DNA of 64,000 nucleotides from Gammaproteobacteria bacterium (GTDB lineage Bacteria > Pseudomonadota > Gammaproteobacteria > Arenicellales > Poriferihabitantaceae). The notes below the pieces were generated by a model. It had not been told where the DNA came from. It did not search any database and saw only the letters and a program-made list of their open reading frames with translations. The DNA is taken from the NCBI GenBank assembly GCA_024644945.1, contig JAHEGU010000003.1, positions 1 through 64,000 of the forward strand, given 5' to 3'. This document shows positions 50,589-60,460 of the stretch, one piece after another. The first letter of the stretch is position 1. Every line of letters begins with the position of its first letter. The position numbers and the translations under genes are program-made.

Positions 50589-51503
50589 CTACATTCCCTG
50601 CTGAGACTGCTGATTGAAAAAAGAGGCTCCGGAGGGAATTTCCGGCGCTTCAAGAGTCTGGCTTTGAACCCTAATTTTGCCCGGGTCCTTACCATATACG
50701 ATTTGGCCGGAGTAAACGCTGGGCACCGGATTGGGCGAAAGTGGGATGGCGTCTGCGCTCGTCAGATTGGCAATAAATAGTGTGCGCGGTGAACTGGTTC
50801 GATTAATTGTAGAACCATGCAGTGCGCGGGTGTGCATCAGACAAACTGATCCCGCGGGGCCAGTGCATTCGACCGCGCTAGATTCGCACTCTCTAGCAGT
50901 CTTATCTTCTGCAGCTCCAATAAAAACCCCGTTGTGCCATAGGGAATGAATCGAACCACGATGGGATTCGGGCACTATCTTGGGTGCACCATTTTCATTG
51001 CTGACATCGTCGAGATACAACATCGCGGTGACGCAGTCATCATTAGTATGAGGATCAAAAGGAAAGTCCTGATGCCATTTCACAACGGACCCTGAACCCG
51101 GCATCTTGCTGTTTAGTTTAGCGTGGTGAAAGCGAATGTCAGGGCCAATGATACACGCTGCGGCCTCAATGAATGCGCCCTGCTGCAACATGCCTAGCCA
51201 TTCCGCTGATAATTCTTCAGGGGCCGCTATTCGGCGAAGAGCAGGAGAGTCGAAACTGTGACCAGGCTCTACGTCAAAGCGCGGGCGACCATCGAGCATT
51301 TTTCCGAAGGGTCCACCGTGCTGTCTCGATAACTCAACCCAGGCATCGAAGCTGCGTGTTAATGATCGCAGCAGTGACTTGGACACTGCGTGTTCTAGCA
51401 GCACAAAACCCTGCTGTTGATAATTATCGATCTGTTCTGGAGAGAGCATATAAGGATATTCACTATATTTCGAGGATTGTAGTATCGCTGCGTCGATTTG
51501 CAA
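50589..51503 (-). CDS. Phytanoyl-CoA dioxygenase (PhyH) family protein
   Basis: 304 aa; FHHAKLNSKMPGSGSVVKWHQDFPFDPHTNDDCVTAMLYLDDVSNENGAPKIVPESH; close paralog of the 25.5 kb gene. Confidence 0.9.
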   Translation of the reverse strand: MQIDAAILQSSKYSEYPYMLSPEQIDNYQQQGFVLLEHAVSKSLLRSLTRSFDAWVELSRQHGGPFGKMLDGRPRFDVEPGHSFDSPALRRIAAPEELSAEWLGMLQQGAFIEAAACIIGPDIRFHHAKLNSKMPGSGSVVKWHQDFPFDPHTNDDCVTAMLYLDDVSNENGAPKIVPESHRGSIHSLWHNGVFIGAAEDKTARECESSAVECTGPAGSVCLMHTRALHGSTINRTSSPRTLFIANLTSADAIPLSPNPVPSVYSGQIVYGKDPGKIRVQSQTLEAPEIPSGASFFNQQSQQGM

Positions 51504-51553
51504 CTGTTAGAATAAATTTAACCCATAAATATTGCACACTACTGAGGTTATTA

Positions 51554-52786
51554 ATGGAGCAAACGAATATTCAGATTAATGCCGAACGCCTTTGGGATTC
51601 ACTAATGGAAATGGCGACAATTGGTGCCACCGACAAAGGTGGAGTGTGTCGATTGACGATGACCGATTTAGATCAACAAGGCAGGGAACTACTGTTACGC
51701 TGGACTGATGAGTTAGGCTGCGCGCACCAATGCGACGCGGTAGGTAATCTATTTATTCGACGCCCAGGTCGAAACAAAGAGCGCCCGCCTGTGATGACAG
51801 GAAGCCATCTCGACAGCCAACCAACCGGTGGGCGATTTGACGGGGTTTATGGAGTATTAGCGGGTTTGGAAGTATTGCGAACGCTTAACGATCATAATGT
51901 TGAGACCGAGGCACCCTTAGAGCTGGTGGTTTGGAACAACGAAGAGGGAAGCCGTTTCTCGCCACCAATGATGGGTTCTGGAGTATATACGGGTATCTTC
52001 GAGTTAGATTGGGCTTATCAGATAGAAGACGAAGCTGGTACCAAGGTCAAACAGGAGCTGGACCGGCTTGGTTGGATCGGCTCACGTCCATTCGGTCAGG
52101 CGGTCGACTGCTACTTCGAAGCGCATATTGAGCAAGGTCCTGTGCTTGAAAACGAGGGCAAGACAATTGGCGTTGTCAGCGGTGGACAAGGTCAGCGCTG
52201 GTTTGAGTTAAACGTCTATGGGCAGGAGGCCCACGCCGGGCCAACCCCGATGCCTCTGAGAAAGGATGCGTTGCTGTGTGCCTCAGAGATGATTCAAATG
52301 ATCAATCGACTGGGACTGGACAATGGGCCGGATGCCTGCGCAACCTGCGGTCTGATCAAGGTGCTGCCGGGCAGTCGTAATGTGATACCGGGCCATGTAT
52401 GGGTCACTGTCGATACCCGACATCCAGATGACGATGTGCTGATACGGATGGAGAGTTTGCTGCGTGAATCGCTGGGAAAAATTGCAGACAAGCATCGGTG
52501 CACCTTTGATCTGCAAAACTTCTGGATTTCACCGGCTACCCCGTTTGATCAAGACTGCATCGCTCTGGTCAGGGAGGGTGCTGAAAAAAGTGGTTATCCG
52601 TACCGTGAGATGATCAGCGGTGCAGGGCATGATGCGGTCTACATGGCAAGAAAATATCCTGTAGCGATGATATTCGTCCCTTGTGAAGGTGGCATCAGTC
52701 ACAATGAAATTGAAAACGCCACGTCTGAAGATATCGCCGCGGGCTGTCAGGTACTGTTTCACGCCGTGCGTTCGCGAGCTGGTTAG
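51554..52786 (+). CDS. M20 family Zn-dependent hydrolase (N-carbamoyl-L-amino-acid/allantoate amidohydrolase-like)
   Basis: MTGSHLDSQPTGGRFDGVYGVLAGLEVLRTL, VVWNNEEGSRFSPPMMGSGVYTG, FEAHIEQGPVLENEGKTIGVV, SGAGHDAVYMA; start set at MEQTNIQI. Confidence 0.92.
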   Translation: MEQTNIQINAERLWDSLMEMATIGATDKGGVCRLTMTDLDQQGRELLLRWTDELGCAHQCDAVGNLFIRRPGRNKERPPVMTGSHLDSQPTGGRFDGVYGVLAGLEVLRTLNDHNVETEAPLELVVWNNEEGSRFSPPMMGSGVYTGIFELDWAYQIEDEAGTKVKQELDRLGWIGSRPFGQAVDCYFEAHIEQGPVLENEGKTIGVVSGGQGQRWFELNVYGQEAHAGPTPMPLRKDALLCASEMIQMINRLGLDNGPDACATCGLIKVLPGSRNVIPGHVWVTVDTRHPDDDVLIRMESLLRESLGKIADKHRCTFDLQNFWISPATPFDQDCIALVREGAEKSGYPYREMISGAGHDAVYMARKYPVAMIFVPCEGGISHNEIENATSEDIAAGCQVLFHAVRSRAG

Positions 52787-52796
52787 TCGCCAGAGA

Positions 52797-53597
52797 TTAA
52801 GGTGCCTGTAACCACTTTACCGGGTCCGCGAACTCTGGTCGAAAATAGCAGATCATTCTGCCGTCGGAGCCGGCGCTCGCGTTCTTTCCCCAGGGGGCCA
52901 TGCCATGCAGGGCCAGACGATGTATCACAAACACCTGCCCTGGTTTGACCGCGATCTCGACGCGCTTACATTGCTCAAATATTCTGCGGCGCAGCGCGTG
53001 ATAGATCTCGGTCAAATCGATTTCTTCCCAGCCGTCCGGGGTGTTTACATCGAGCACGCTTCTGAAAGTTTTACGAGCGATCTCATGGGAGCCATTCCAC
53101 ACTACTAACGGGGAGGCGTCATGACTGAAGTCGACCATCGGAATGCCCAGAATAAACCCATGGTACTCGCGTAAAAATCTACGCTTCTCAGGTCCGATTC
53201 GCAGTAGTCCATCAATATGTGCAGCGTCGCGCTTCAGGCGGTAGCGAAAGGCGGTTTCCGGTTCATCGTCCGAAACTTTCGGATAGCCCGGGTAACACAC
53301 AGAAATCTGTGCCTTATCCCAGCGGATCGGTTGAATATCCAGTTGCCTGGATACAAACTGTACCGCTTGTCCGCTAATAGGCGGGCCGCCGTTGACCTCT
53401 CCTCGTTCATTATTCTCGAGTGCATTGACGCCGGCGAACCAGGTGCCGTCATGCCTTAGCCACTGCCGGTTGGCTGGATTGGTGACCGCCTGTCTGCATG
53501 ACGCAAGAGATGATTTTCTCCAGGATTCGATAGCCGGATCCGGTTCAAATATTCTCCATCCCTGGGTGAAAAAATTTTTTGTCGCTGATAAGGTCAA
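52797..53597 (-). CDS. Phytanoyl-CoA dioxygenase-like protein
   Basis: 266 aa; HIDGLLRIGPEKRRFLREYHGFILGIPMVDF...VVWNGSHEIA... VFVIHRLALHGMAPWG; H-x-D and distal His pattern. Confidence 0.6.
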   Translation of the reverse strand: MTLSATKNFFTQGWRIFEPDPAIESWRKSSLASCRQAVTNPANRQWLRHDGTWFAGVNALENNERGEVNGGPPISGQAVQFVSRQLDIQPIRWDKAQISVCYPGYPKVSDDEPETAFRYRLKRDAAHIDGLLRIGPEKRRFLREYHGFILGIPMVDFSHDASPLVVWNGSHEIARKTFRSVLDVNTPDGWEEIDLTEIYHALRRRIFEQCKRVEIAVKPGQVFVIHRLALHGMAPWGKNASAGSDGRMICYFRPEFADPVKWLQAP

Positions 53598-53701
53598 GAT
53601 CTTCGAGCCGGTTCGTTAGTGTTGTTGCGATCTGATAGCACGGATTATAGAAAATTCTGTAGAATGCGCGCGATAATCTTTGTTTATCCTATAAAACTTT
53701 C

Positions 53702-54391
53702 ATGTCTGATTACGTATTTTCTCCTCCGGCTATACCAAACCTTTCTATTCTCGACTCGGACAAGGTGTTTCCCGTGCATAGAATATATTGTGTAGGCAGA
53801 AACTATGCGGAGCACGCTATTGAAATGGGTCATGATCCGGATAAGGAGCTGCCGTTTTTCTTTCAGAAGAATCCCGATAATCTGGTCGTAAACGGGGCGG
53901 ACTTTCCGTATCCGCCAATGACCAGTGATGTCCATCATGAAATCGAACTGGTGGTCGCTTTGCAGCAGGGAGGAAAGGATATTCTGGTGGAGAATGCGCT
54001 GGAGCATGTGTATGGATATGCGGTGGGCCTCGACATGACCCGGCGAGATCTGCAGGCTCAACAGAAGAAAATGGGGCGGCCATGGGACGTTGGCAAGGCA
54101 TTCGAGCACTCGGCGCCTTGCGGGCAAATTATGCCGGTCGCCGGAATAGGCCATCCCGCCGAAGGTTCGATCACGTTAAAGATCAACGGTGAACTGCGTC
54201 AGCACGGGGATCTGAATCAGTTGATCTGGAAAGTACCGGAAATAATTTCGATCCTGTCAGGACTGTTCGAACTGCAGCCAGGCGACTTGATCATGACCGG
54301 CACCCCGGCCGGGGTTGGACCGGTGCAGCGAGGGGATACCCTGGAGGGATCTATTGAAGGGGTAGGAGAGCTGCATGTCGAGGTGATCTGA
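53702..54391 (+). CDS. Fumarylacetoacetate hydrolase family protein
   Basis: 229 aa; VHRIYCVGRNYAEHAIEMG, HHEIELVVAL, YAVGLDMTRRDLQ, GDLIMTGTPAGVGPVQRGD. Confidence 0.95.
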   Translation: MSDYVFSPPAIPNLSILDSDKVFPVHRIYCVGRNYAEHAIEMGHDPDKELPFFFQKNPDNLVVNGADFPYPPMTSDVHHEIELVVALQQGGKDILVENALEHVYGYAVGLDMTRRDLQAQQKKMGRPWDVGKAFEHSAPCGQIMPVAGIGHPAEGSITLKINGELRQHGDLNQLIWKVPEIISILSGLFELQPGDLIMTGTPAGVGPVQRGDTLEGSIEGVGELHVEVI

Positions 54392-54397
54392 GCAAAG

Positions 54398-55408
54398 ATG
54401 TCTGTCGCCTTCCTCGACTGTCGCCAGGAATTGTCCGAGATCAGAAAGACGCCGGATGCGCGCAGGGCATGGTTGGCGCACGAGATAACCGACCAGGATT
54501 GGGTGGTGCCTCTTGAGCAGGCAATGTTGAGTGAAATTAATAAGTTATCTGAGTTTATTAAAGAAAATCCGCTACAGAATCTGCAGCGCAATGTGAAGGA
54601 TTTCAAATTGCCTGCATGCGCGGCGACGATGGCGCATATGCAATCAATTTTGGATGACGGGGTGGGTTTTGCAGTGCTGGACAGGTTGCCCATGGATGAT
54701 TATCCGATCGATATCATGGTCGAAATTTACTGGCTGCTCGGTCAGTTAGTTGGCCGGCCGGTGGCCCAGAAATGGAATGGGGAAATGATCTATGACGTTC
54801 GCGATACCGGTGAGGCTTATGGCTATGGCGTGCGCGGCTCCCACACCTCGGTTGAACTTGTGTTTCACACCGACAACGCCTTCGCAAAGATGGTGCCGGA
54901 TTATGTAGGGCTGCTATGCCGTTACCCGGCTCCAGAGGGAGGTGTCAGTCGATTCTGCAGTCTTTACACGGTGCACGATCGGATGATGGGCAAGTATCCG
55001 AAATCACTGCAACGCCTTTATCAGCCCATGCTGTTTGATCGTCAAAAGGAACACAGAGAAGGCGCGCCAAAGGTCTGCCTGGCGCCTTACTTCAGCTGGA
55101 TTGGCAATCGACTGAATGCGCGTGCAAATTCACAGCTGGTGCGCAAGGGTTATGCGGTCGTGGATGAAACCATGGATACCGAACTAGCCGATGCGCTTGA
55201 AGCCATCGATGAAGTCTGCGCCGATCAAGACATCTGGTTTGAAGGGCCGCTGCAACGTGGGCAAATACAGTACTTGAACAACCACGAGGTTGGACATTAT
55301 CGCAGTGCATTTTCCGATCACAGTGACCCGGACCACAAGCGCCACCTGTTTAGACTATGGCACCGAGAGCGTGGGTCCGCCTGTTATGATGGTGGTTATC
55401 TGGAGTAA
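54398..55408 (+). CDS. TauD/TfdA family 2-oxoglutarate dioxygenase
   Basis: 336 aa; HTSVELVFHTDNAFAKMVPDYVGLLC (HxD), GQIQYLNNHEVGHYRSAFSDHSDPDHKRHLFRLW. Confidence 0.85.
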   Translation: MSVAFLDCRQELSEIRKTPDARRAWLAHEITDQDWVVPLEQAMLSEINKLSEFIKENPLQNLQRNVKDFKLPACAATMAHMQSILDDGVGFAVLDRLPMDDYPIDIMVEIYWLLGQLVGRPVAQKWNGEMIYDVRDTGEAYGYGVRGSHTSVELVFHTDNAFAKMVPDYVGLLCRYPAPEGGVSRFCSLYTVHDRMMGKYPKSLQRLYQPMLFDRQKEHREGAPKVCLAPYFSWIGNRLNARANSQLVRKGYAVVDETMDTELADALEAIDEVCADQDIWFEGPLQRGQIQYLNNHEVGHYRSAFSDHSDPDHKRHLFRLWHRERGSACYDGGYLE

Positions 55409-55437
55409 AGATCAGTTGTCAAGAGACGATCATTTGC

Positions 55438-56076
55438 TTAAGCGGCAACCCCACACTGTTCAGCAGGCAGTGGCTGATTGCCACGCGGAATATCGTAAGG
55501 AGCAGACCAGGAAGAGACGGCAGTATTCATCGAAATCGTACCTTTAGACGTTTTGCCTATTGCGTCTATTGAGATGCTGGCTGCAATGCCGAGACAATTC
55601 CCGGGCGACAGGCGAGACAAAGAAACAGTAGAGCCATCCACGGGCACACCCTGTGCGCCCCAATGTTCGATGTTAACGCCTTCATTCGGGACATCGCGCT
55701 GAATCAGGAAGGCAACCTGCAAATTTACAATCTGATTATTGCTTCCAGCTGGTTTGACACAGCAATGTTGAATCACCACATCCACATTTCTACAGACGCA
55801 CGCTTGCGCAGTGGGAATGATCGAATCAATGATACCTTTGAATATCTGTTCAGGTGCAGACAGGCCTGTAACACCATTTACTCTATTCATGGGGTTACCG
55901 CCATGAAAATTAGGAATAAATGGCGGCATGGTGGTTTGTGCATGCGCAGGCAATAAAACCTCATTGACAACTGGTTTGGTCCACTCTTTAGGCATTGACT
56001 TCGCTGTAACGGCAACGGCGCTCCCTACGGTCAACGATTTAAGTAACTTGCGACGGCCCGAATCATTAGTATTCAT
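55438..56076 (-). CDS. Exported Cys-containing hypothetical protein with twin-arginine-like leader
   Basis: 212 aa; SGRRKLLKSLTVGSAVAVTAKSMPKEWTKPVVNEVLLPAHAQTT leader, then CVCRNVDVVIQHCC ... NCLG ... EQCGVAA. Confidence 0.6.
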   Translation of the reverse strand: MNTNDSGRRKLLKSLTVGSAVAVTAKSMPKEWTKPVVNEVLLPAHAQTTMPPFIPNFHGGNPMNRVNGVTGLSAPEQIFKGIIDSIIPTAQACVCRNVDVVIQHCCVKPAGSNNQIVNLQVAFLIQRDVPNEGVNIEHWGAQGVPVDGSTVSLSRLSPGNCLGIAASISIDAIGKTSKGTISMNTAVSSWSAPYDIPRGNQPLPAEQCGVAA

Positions 56077-56427
56077 AAGCTTTTAACCCCTCAGGAAAAT
56101 AGTTATTTAGTAACCCGAACACGATATATCTGAACTCGACCTGCTGATATTGATTTCAATCAATATTAGTTAGTTCTAATGTTAGATTGAGGAAGATTGA
56201 AATCGATTGGGCGCTGCAACCTGCCGGTCGCAGGAAAGTTTGGGTTGGAACCCACAAGGAAAGAAATCGAACAGGTCAGTGAGGACTAAAGCCGTGATTT
56301 TAAATAGCTGATGGAGGCCCTGAATCACGTTCAGTACGGTGGGGGTAAAATAATAATCATTGCAGAATGTAATGAACTGAAGGTTCCGAGTCGTTGAGTT
56401 CAATTTTTTCAACAACTTACTCCGCAA

Positions 56428-57954
56428 TCATAAAGAAGCAATAAGGTCCGGCAGTTTTAATCTGAGAATTTTCCCGGAGGGCCCCTTGGGCAGATCGTCA
56501 AAAAAGTAGATCGTCTTTGGGGCTTTGTACTTTCCAACCGAAGCTTCGCAGAAGTCCTTTAACTCCTGTTCATTACAGTTATAGCCATCCCGAACTACCA
56601 CGCAGGCCACGACTTCCTGGCCATAATTATCGTCATCCACGCCGATCGCCGCGGCTTCGAGGATGGCGTCATGTTTGTACAGCACATCGTCTATTTCCCG
56701 GGGTGCGATGTTTTCACCGCCACGAATTATCAGTTCCTTGAGCCGGCCTGTAATGAACAGATATCCATCCTTATCTTTTTTCCCGAGATCGCCGGTGCGA
56801 AACCACTCACCCATGAAGGCGGCTTGCGTGGCTTCCGGATTCTTGTAGTAGTGATTGAGTACGTTGTCGCCCTTAATGACCAGCTCTCCTGGGACGCCAG
56901 CGGAGCAAAAGTCGCCTTTCTCGTCCACAAGTTCTATTTCGTTGCCGTAAGGAAGACCAACTGAAGCTGGTTTGCGCGGCAAAGGCGGCATGGGATTGGT
57001 GGCCACTGTGCCCGCGGTTTCAGTCAGACCGAGGGTTTCAATCATGGGGACATGAAACGTGTCTTCCCACTGCTTTAAGACCACGGCAGGAAGCGGCGCC
57101 GAAGCAGAACGACCAAATCGAAAGCAGGACAGACGCTTATCATGACCGAAGTTGAACTCTTCCTGGTGCGCCCGATCCAGTAAATATTTAATGATTGTGG
57201 GGACTACACTCGACCAGGAGCACTGGTACTGAGCTACCAATGTCCAAAATGTGCGGGCACTGAAGCGACAGGGCATGACCACGCTTGAGCCGCTCACCAG
57301 CGGTGCCGAGACCGTCACCATGGCGCCATTGATATGGTAGACGGGCAGGACACATAACGCTCGGTCATCTTGATCAAGTTGATGTCCGCCCGCTACGTTG
57401 GCGCCACCACTTGTAACTGCCAGGTGCGAAAGTACTGCGCCTTTAGGCAGACCGGTCGAACCCGAGGTATAAAGCAGAAGGGCGGCATCGTCTGATGCCG
57501 GTGCGTCTGCGGTTGCGCCGCGGCCGGAGAATTCAGGCCATTCAGGGCCATTCATATCATCACAATCAATCACCAGAATCTCGCGATCGATTACTGTCAT
57601 AAGTTCTTTTAACTTATCCCGATATTCTGCTGAAACGAATACGATCTCTGCATCCGAATGACTTAAGACATGCTGAAGCTGGGTTGCACCTGCCACCGCA
57701 TTGAGTGGGACGATCACCCGATTGCTGGCCATTACGCCAAGAAATATCTGTGCAGTCCAGTAGCCATTATTCAGGAGAAAGGCGACCTTCGCACCCTGTT
57801 CGACACCGAGCCGATCTAGCTGGTTGCCGATCAAATCTGCTTTGGTCTTCAGTTGGGCGAAGCTAAGATCCTGTTCGATGTCCGGTGCGATCAGAAAAGT
57901 TTTATCAGCGCGCTCGGCGGCGTGGTGTTCGATACACTGTCTGATGGTATGCAT
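56428..57954 (-). CDS. AMP-forming acyl-CoA ligase (candidate sulfoacetate-CoA ligase)
   Basis: 508 aa; ALLLYTSGSTGLPKGAVLSHLAVT, ETLGLTETAGTVATNPMPP, GRLKELIIRGGENIAPREIDDVLY; adjacent to SauS-like gene. Confidence 0.85.
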   Translation of the reverse strand: MHTIRQCIEHHAAERADKTFLIAPDIEQDLSFAQLKTKADLIGNQLDRLGVEQGAKVAFLLNNGYWTAQIFLGVMASNRVIVPLNAVAGATQLQHVLSHSDAEIVFVSAEYRDKLKELMTVIDREILVIDCDDMNGPEWPEFSGRGATADAPASDDAALLLYTSGSTGLPKGAVLSHLAVTSGGANVAGGHQLDQDDRALCVLPVYHINGAMVTVSAPLVSGSSVVMPCRFSARTFWTLVAQYQCSWSSVVPTIIKYLLDRAHQEEFNFGHDKRLSCFRFGRSASAPLPAVVLKQWEDTFHVPMIETLGLTETAGTVATNPMPPLPRKPASVGLPYGNEIELVDEKGDFCSAGVPGELVIKGDNVLNHYYKNPEATQAAFMGEWFRTGDLGKKDKDGYLFITGRLKELIIRGGENIAPREIDDVLYKHDAILEAAAIGVDDDNYGQEVVACVVVRDGYNCNEQELKDFCEASVGKYKAPKTIYFFDDLPKGPSGKILRLKLPDLIASL

Positions 57955-58023
57955 GTGACGATAGGTCTTGATGGAATAACTGTAAATTAGACAGACATGG
58001 TCAAGTTAGAGACCGTGAGAAGA

Positions 58024-59454
58024 TTATTTTCCGTACTTACTCCAGTAGTCACCAAACAGCTCTTCTTCTGCAGGCTTGTCTTCCGGAATCGTAGTGACCA
58101 CATGAGTGATATTGATAAAGTGCTTATAGTTCAAATTTTCTGAAATCGAATTTCCCGCCCAGGTGCCGCAACCCATTGAGAGTGTGAAAGGAAGGCCGCT
58201 GTTAAATCCCCCTCCGTTGCCAAAGGTATGGGCCTGATTGACCAGTACCCTGACGACTTTCAGATCTTCGGCGAGGGAGTGAGCGTGTTTCAGCTCCTTA
58301 GTGTGGATCCCGCATGAATGCCCGATGCCCTTAACATCCAGCACTTGACGCACCTTGTCCTTGGCATCTTCAAAATCAATCGCCCGGTAGACCGTTAATA
58401 CCAGCGACAATTTCTCGTCTGACAAAGGATGGTCGGGTCCAATAACATCGTCTTCTACCAGAAAGAACTTGGCGGCCGCTGCGGATTCATTGAGACCGGC
58501 AGCTTCGGCCAGTACATTTGCATCCTTGGCAATAACGTGTCGATTGAGGTGCCCGTCGACCCAAAGCGTGTCGATAATCTTTTGTTTCTCAGACGCGCTG
58601 GTACGATAGGCACCGGCACGCTGCAGTGCGGCAACGGCGTCTTCGTATATCTCATCGATAATAATGATTGAGTTTTCTGACGAGCATGACGTTGCATTGT
58701 CGAAGGTTTTTGACGCACATATTTTTTCTGCTGCGTCGCTGAGATCTGCAGAGGTGTCAATAATGACCGGTACGTTACCTGCACCCACGCCAATCGCAAC
58801 AGTACCGCTTGAGTAAGCCCGCTTGACATTGTTTTGTGATCCGGTGCAGACCACCAGGTCAGCGGCTTCCATGAGCGCCTGGGTCAGATCCTTGGAAACC
58901 GGTGCAGGAAGAATCTGCACCAGGTCTTCGGGATGGCCCGCCTTGGCAAGTTCGTCCCGCATATATTTCACCGTCAGCGCGGTGGTGCGGTAGCCGGCGG
59001 GGGATGGCGCAATGACTACGGCATTGCCGCCCTTAACCGCCATCATCGCCTTATTCACCGGCGTAGCCGCAGGGTTGGTCGAGGGACAAACCGCGGCGAC
59101 CACGCCAACCGGCTTAGCGTATTTCACCAGACCTTTGTCCGGAATCTCCTCGATGATTCCTGTGGTCTTCGCCCGTGAGAGGTCACGCAGCGTTCCAAAT
59201 GTTTTGCGCGTGTTTTTGGTCACCTTGGAGGGAACATTGCCAAGCCCGGTGTCTTGCACCGCAAGTTCGGCAAGCTCTCTGGCCCGTTCCGGTTTGTAGA
59301 TCGACCAGGCCAGCGCCGTGACAGCCTCATCTATGCGCGCCTGGTCGGTGTTTTGAAACGCTTCCATTGCGGCCTGCCCTTGTCTCACAAGCTGCTCGGC
59401 GATGGCATGAGGATCAGACTGATCGAGCGGTATTGCTGGGTTGTCCTTCAACAT
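58024..59454 (-). CDS. sauS: Acylating aldehyde dehydrogenase, SauS-like (sulfoacetaldehyde dehydrogenase)
   Basis: 476 aa; GVVAAVCPSTNPAATPVNKAMMAVKGGNAVVIAPSPAG, SKTFDNATSCSSENSIIIIDEIYED (catalytic Cys region), TLSMGCGTWAGNSISENLNYKHFINITHV. Confidence 0.7.
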   Translation of the reverse strand: MLKDNPAIPLDQSDPHAIAEQLVRQGQAAMEAFQNTDQARIDEAVTALAWSIYKPERARELAELAVQDTGLGNVPSKVTKNTRKTFGTLRDLSRAKTTGIIEEIPDKGLVKYAKPVGVVAAVCPSTNPAATPVNKAMMAVKGGNAVVIAPSPAGYRTTALTVKYMRDELAKAGHPEDLVQILPAPVSKDLTQALMEAADLVVCTGSQNNVKRAYSSGTVAIGVGAGNVPVIIDTSADLSDAAEKICASKTFDNATSCSSENSIIIIDEIYEDAVAALQRAGAYRTSASEKQKIIDTLWVDGHLNRHVIAKDANVLAEAAGLNESAAAAKFFLVEDDVIGPDHPLSDEKLSLVLTVYRAIDFEDAKDKVRQVLDVKGIGHSCGIHTKELKHAHSLAEDLKVVRVLVNQAHTFGNGGGFNSGLPFTLSMGCGTWAGNSISENLNYKHFINITHVVTTIPEDKPAEEELFGDYWSKYGK

Positions 59455-59642
59455 AATCTAGTGCCTGCAGTTTGGTTCACTGAATGAGGTGGTTGTCATT
59501 GCAATGATTGATAATTATTTCGTAAAATTATTGATAAATGGGACAAAATCGCCCGTTTAATATAGTATATTACGAATGAGAATTACCCACAATATACAAA
59601 TCGCCGGGTGCTGTTTATCTCCTCCAGCTTCTCGCACTGTGT

Positions 59643-60449
59643 TTGAAATCTAGTTCGATTATGCCGAATTCCCGCAGCGTACAAGACCCAAAAACCCGCG
59701 GTTCGGCTCTAGATAAAGCGATTCTGGTGCTACGCAGCGTCGCTTCATCTGAACGCGCAGTCAGTTTAGCGGAACTGACGGAGGCTCTGGGGCTGCCAAG
59801 GCAGACGATTCACAGGGTGCTGCAGGCGTTGCTGCATGCGGGAATGGTCCTGCGCGCGCCTCAAAAGGATCGATACCAGATTGGCCCTGAATTGACCCGG
59901 CTCTCGGTAATGACGCTTAAATCATTGAATACCCAGGCACCAGTTCGGACTATTTTGATGGAACTGGTTGAGCAGACAGGTGAAACCTGCAATGTAGGAG
60001 TGTTGGAACAGGGCGAAATAGTTTATATCGAACGTATAGAGGGATCCTCACCGTTACGGCTTCAACTTGATGTCGGAAGCAGGGTACCTTTTTACTGTAC
60101 CGCAATTGGTAAACTTCTCGTTGCCAGTCAACATAAGAACCTGCGCTCGCGCTTGATTAATACTTCACGCCTCAGAAAATTCACCAAGCATACGTTAATC
60201 GAACCGAGTCAATTGGAGCAGGAATTTAAGTCTATCCGGTCTCAGGGTTACTCTTTTAATAATGAAGAGTTTGTAGAGGGGTTGACCGCATTCGCGGTGC
60301 CGATTATGGATACGAACAATCGGCCTGTGGCCGGGCTTGCGGTGCACGCGCCCGCGTTGCGAATGAGCCATCAGCAGGCGCTTTCATTGTTGCCGAGCAT
60401 GAAAAATAAAGCGGAGCGCATCGCGCAAAGCTGGTCGATAGCAGAATAA
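59643..60449 (+). CDS. IclR family transcriptional regulator
   Basis: 268 aa; SLAELTEALGLPRQTIHRVLQALLHAGMV HTH and IclR effector domain. Confidence 0.93.
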   Translation: MKSSSIMPNSRSVQDPKTRGSALDKAILVLRSVASSERAVSLAELTEALGLPRQTIHRVLQALLHAGMVLRAPQKDRYQIGPELTRLSVMTLKSLNTQAPVRTILMELVEQTGETCNVGVLEQGEIVYIERIEGSSPLRLQLDVGSRVPFYCTAIGKLLVASQHKNLRSRLINTSRLRKFTKHTLIEPSQLEQEFKSIRSQGYSFNNEEFVEGLTAFAVPIMDTNNRPVAGLAVHAPALRMSHQQALSLLPSMKNKAERIAQSWSIAE

Positions 60450-60460
60450 ATAGAATAAGT

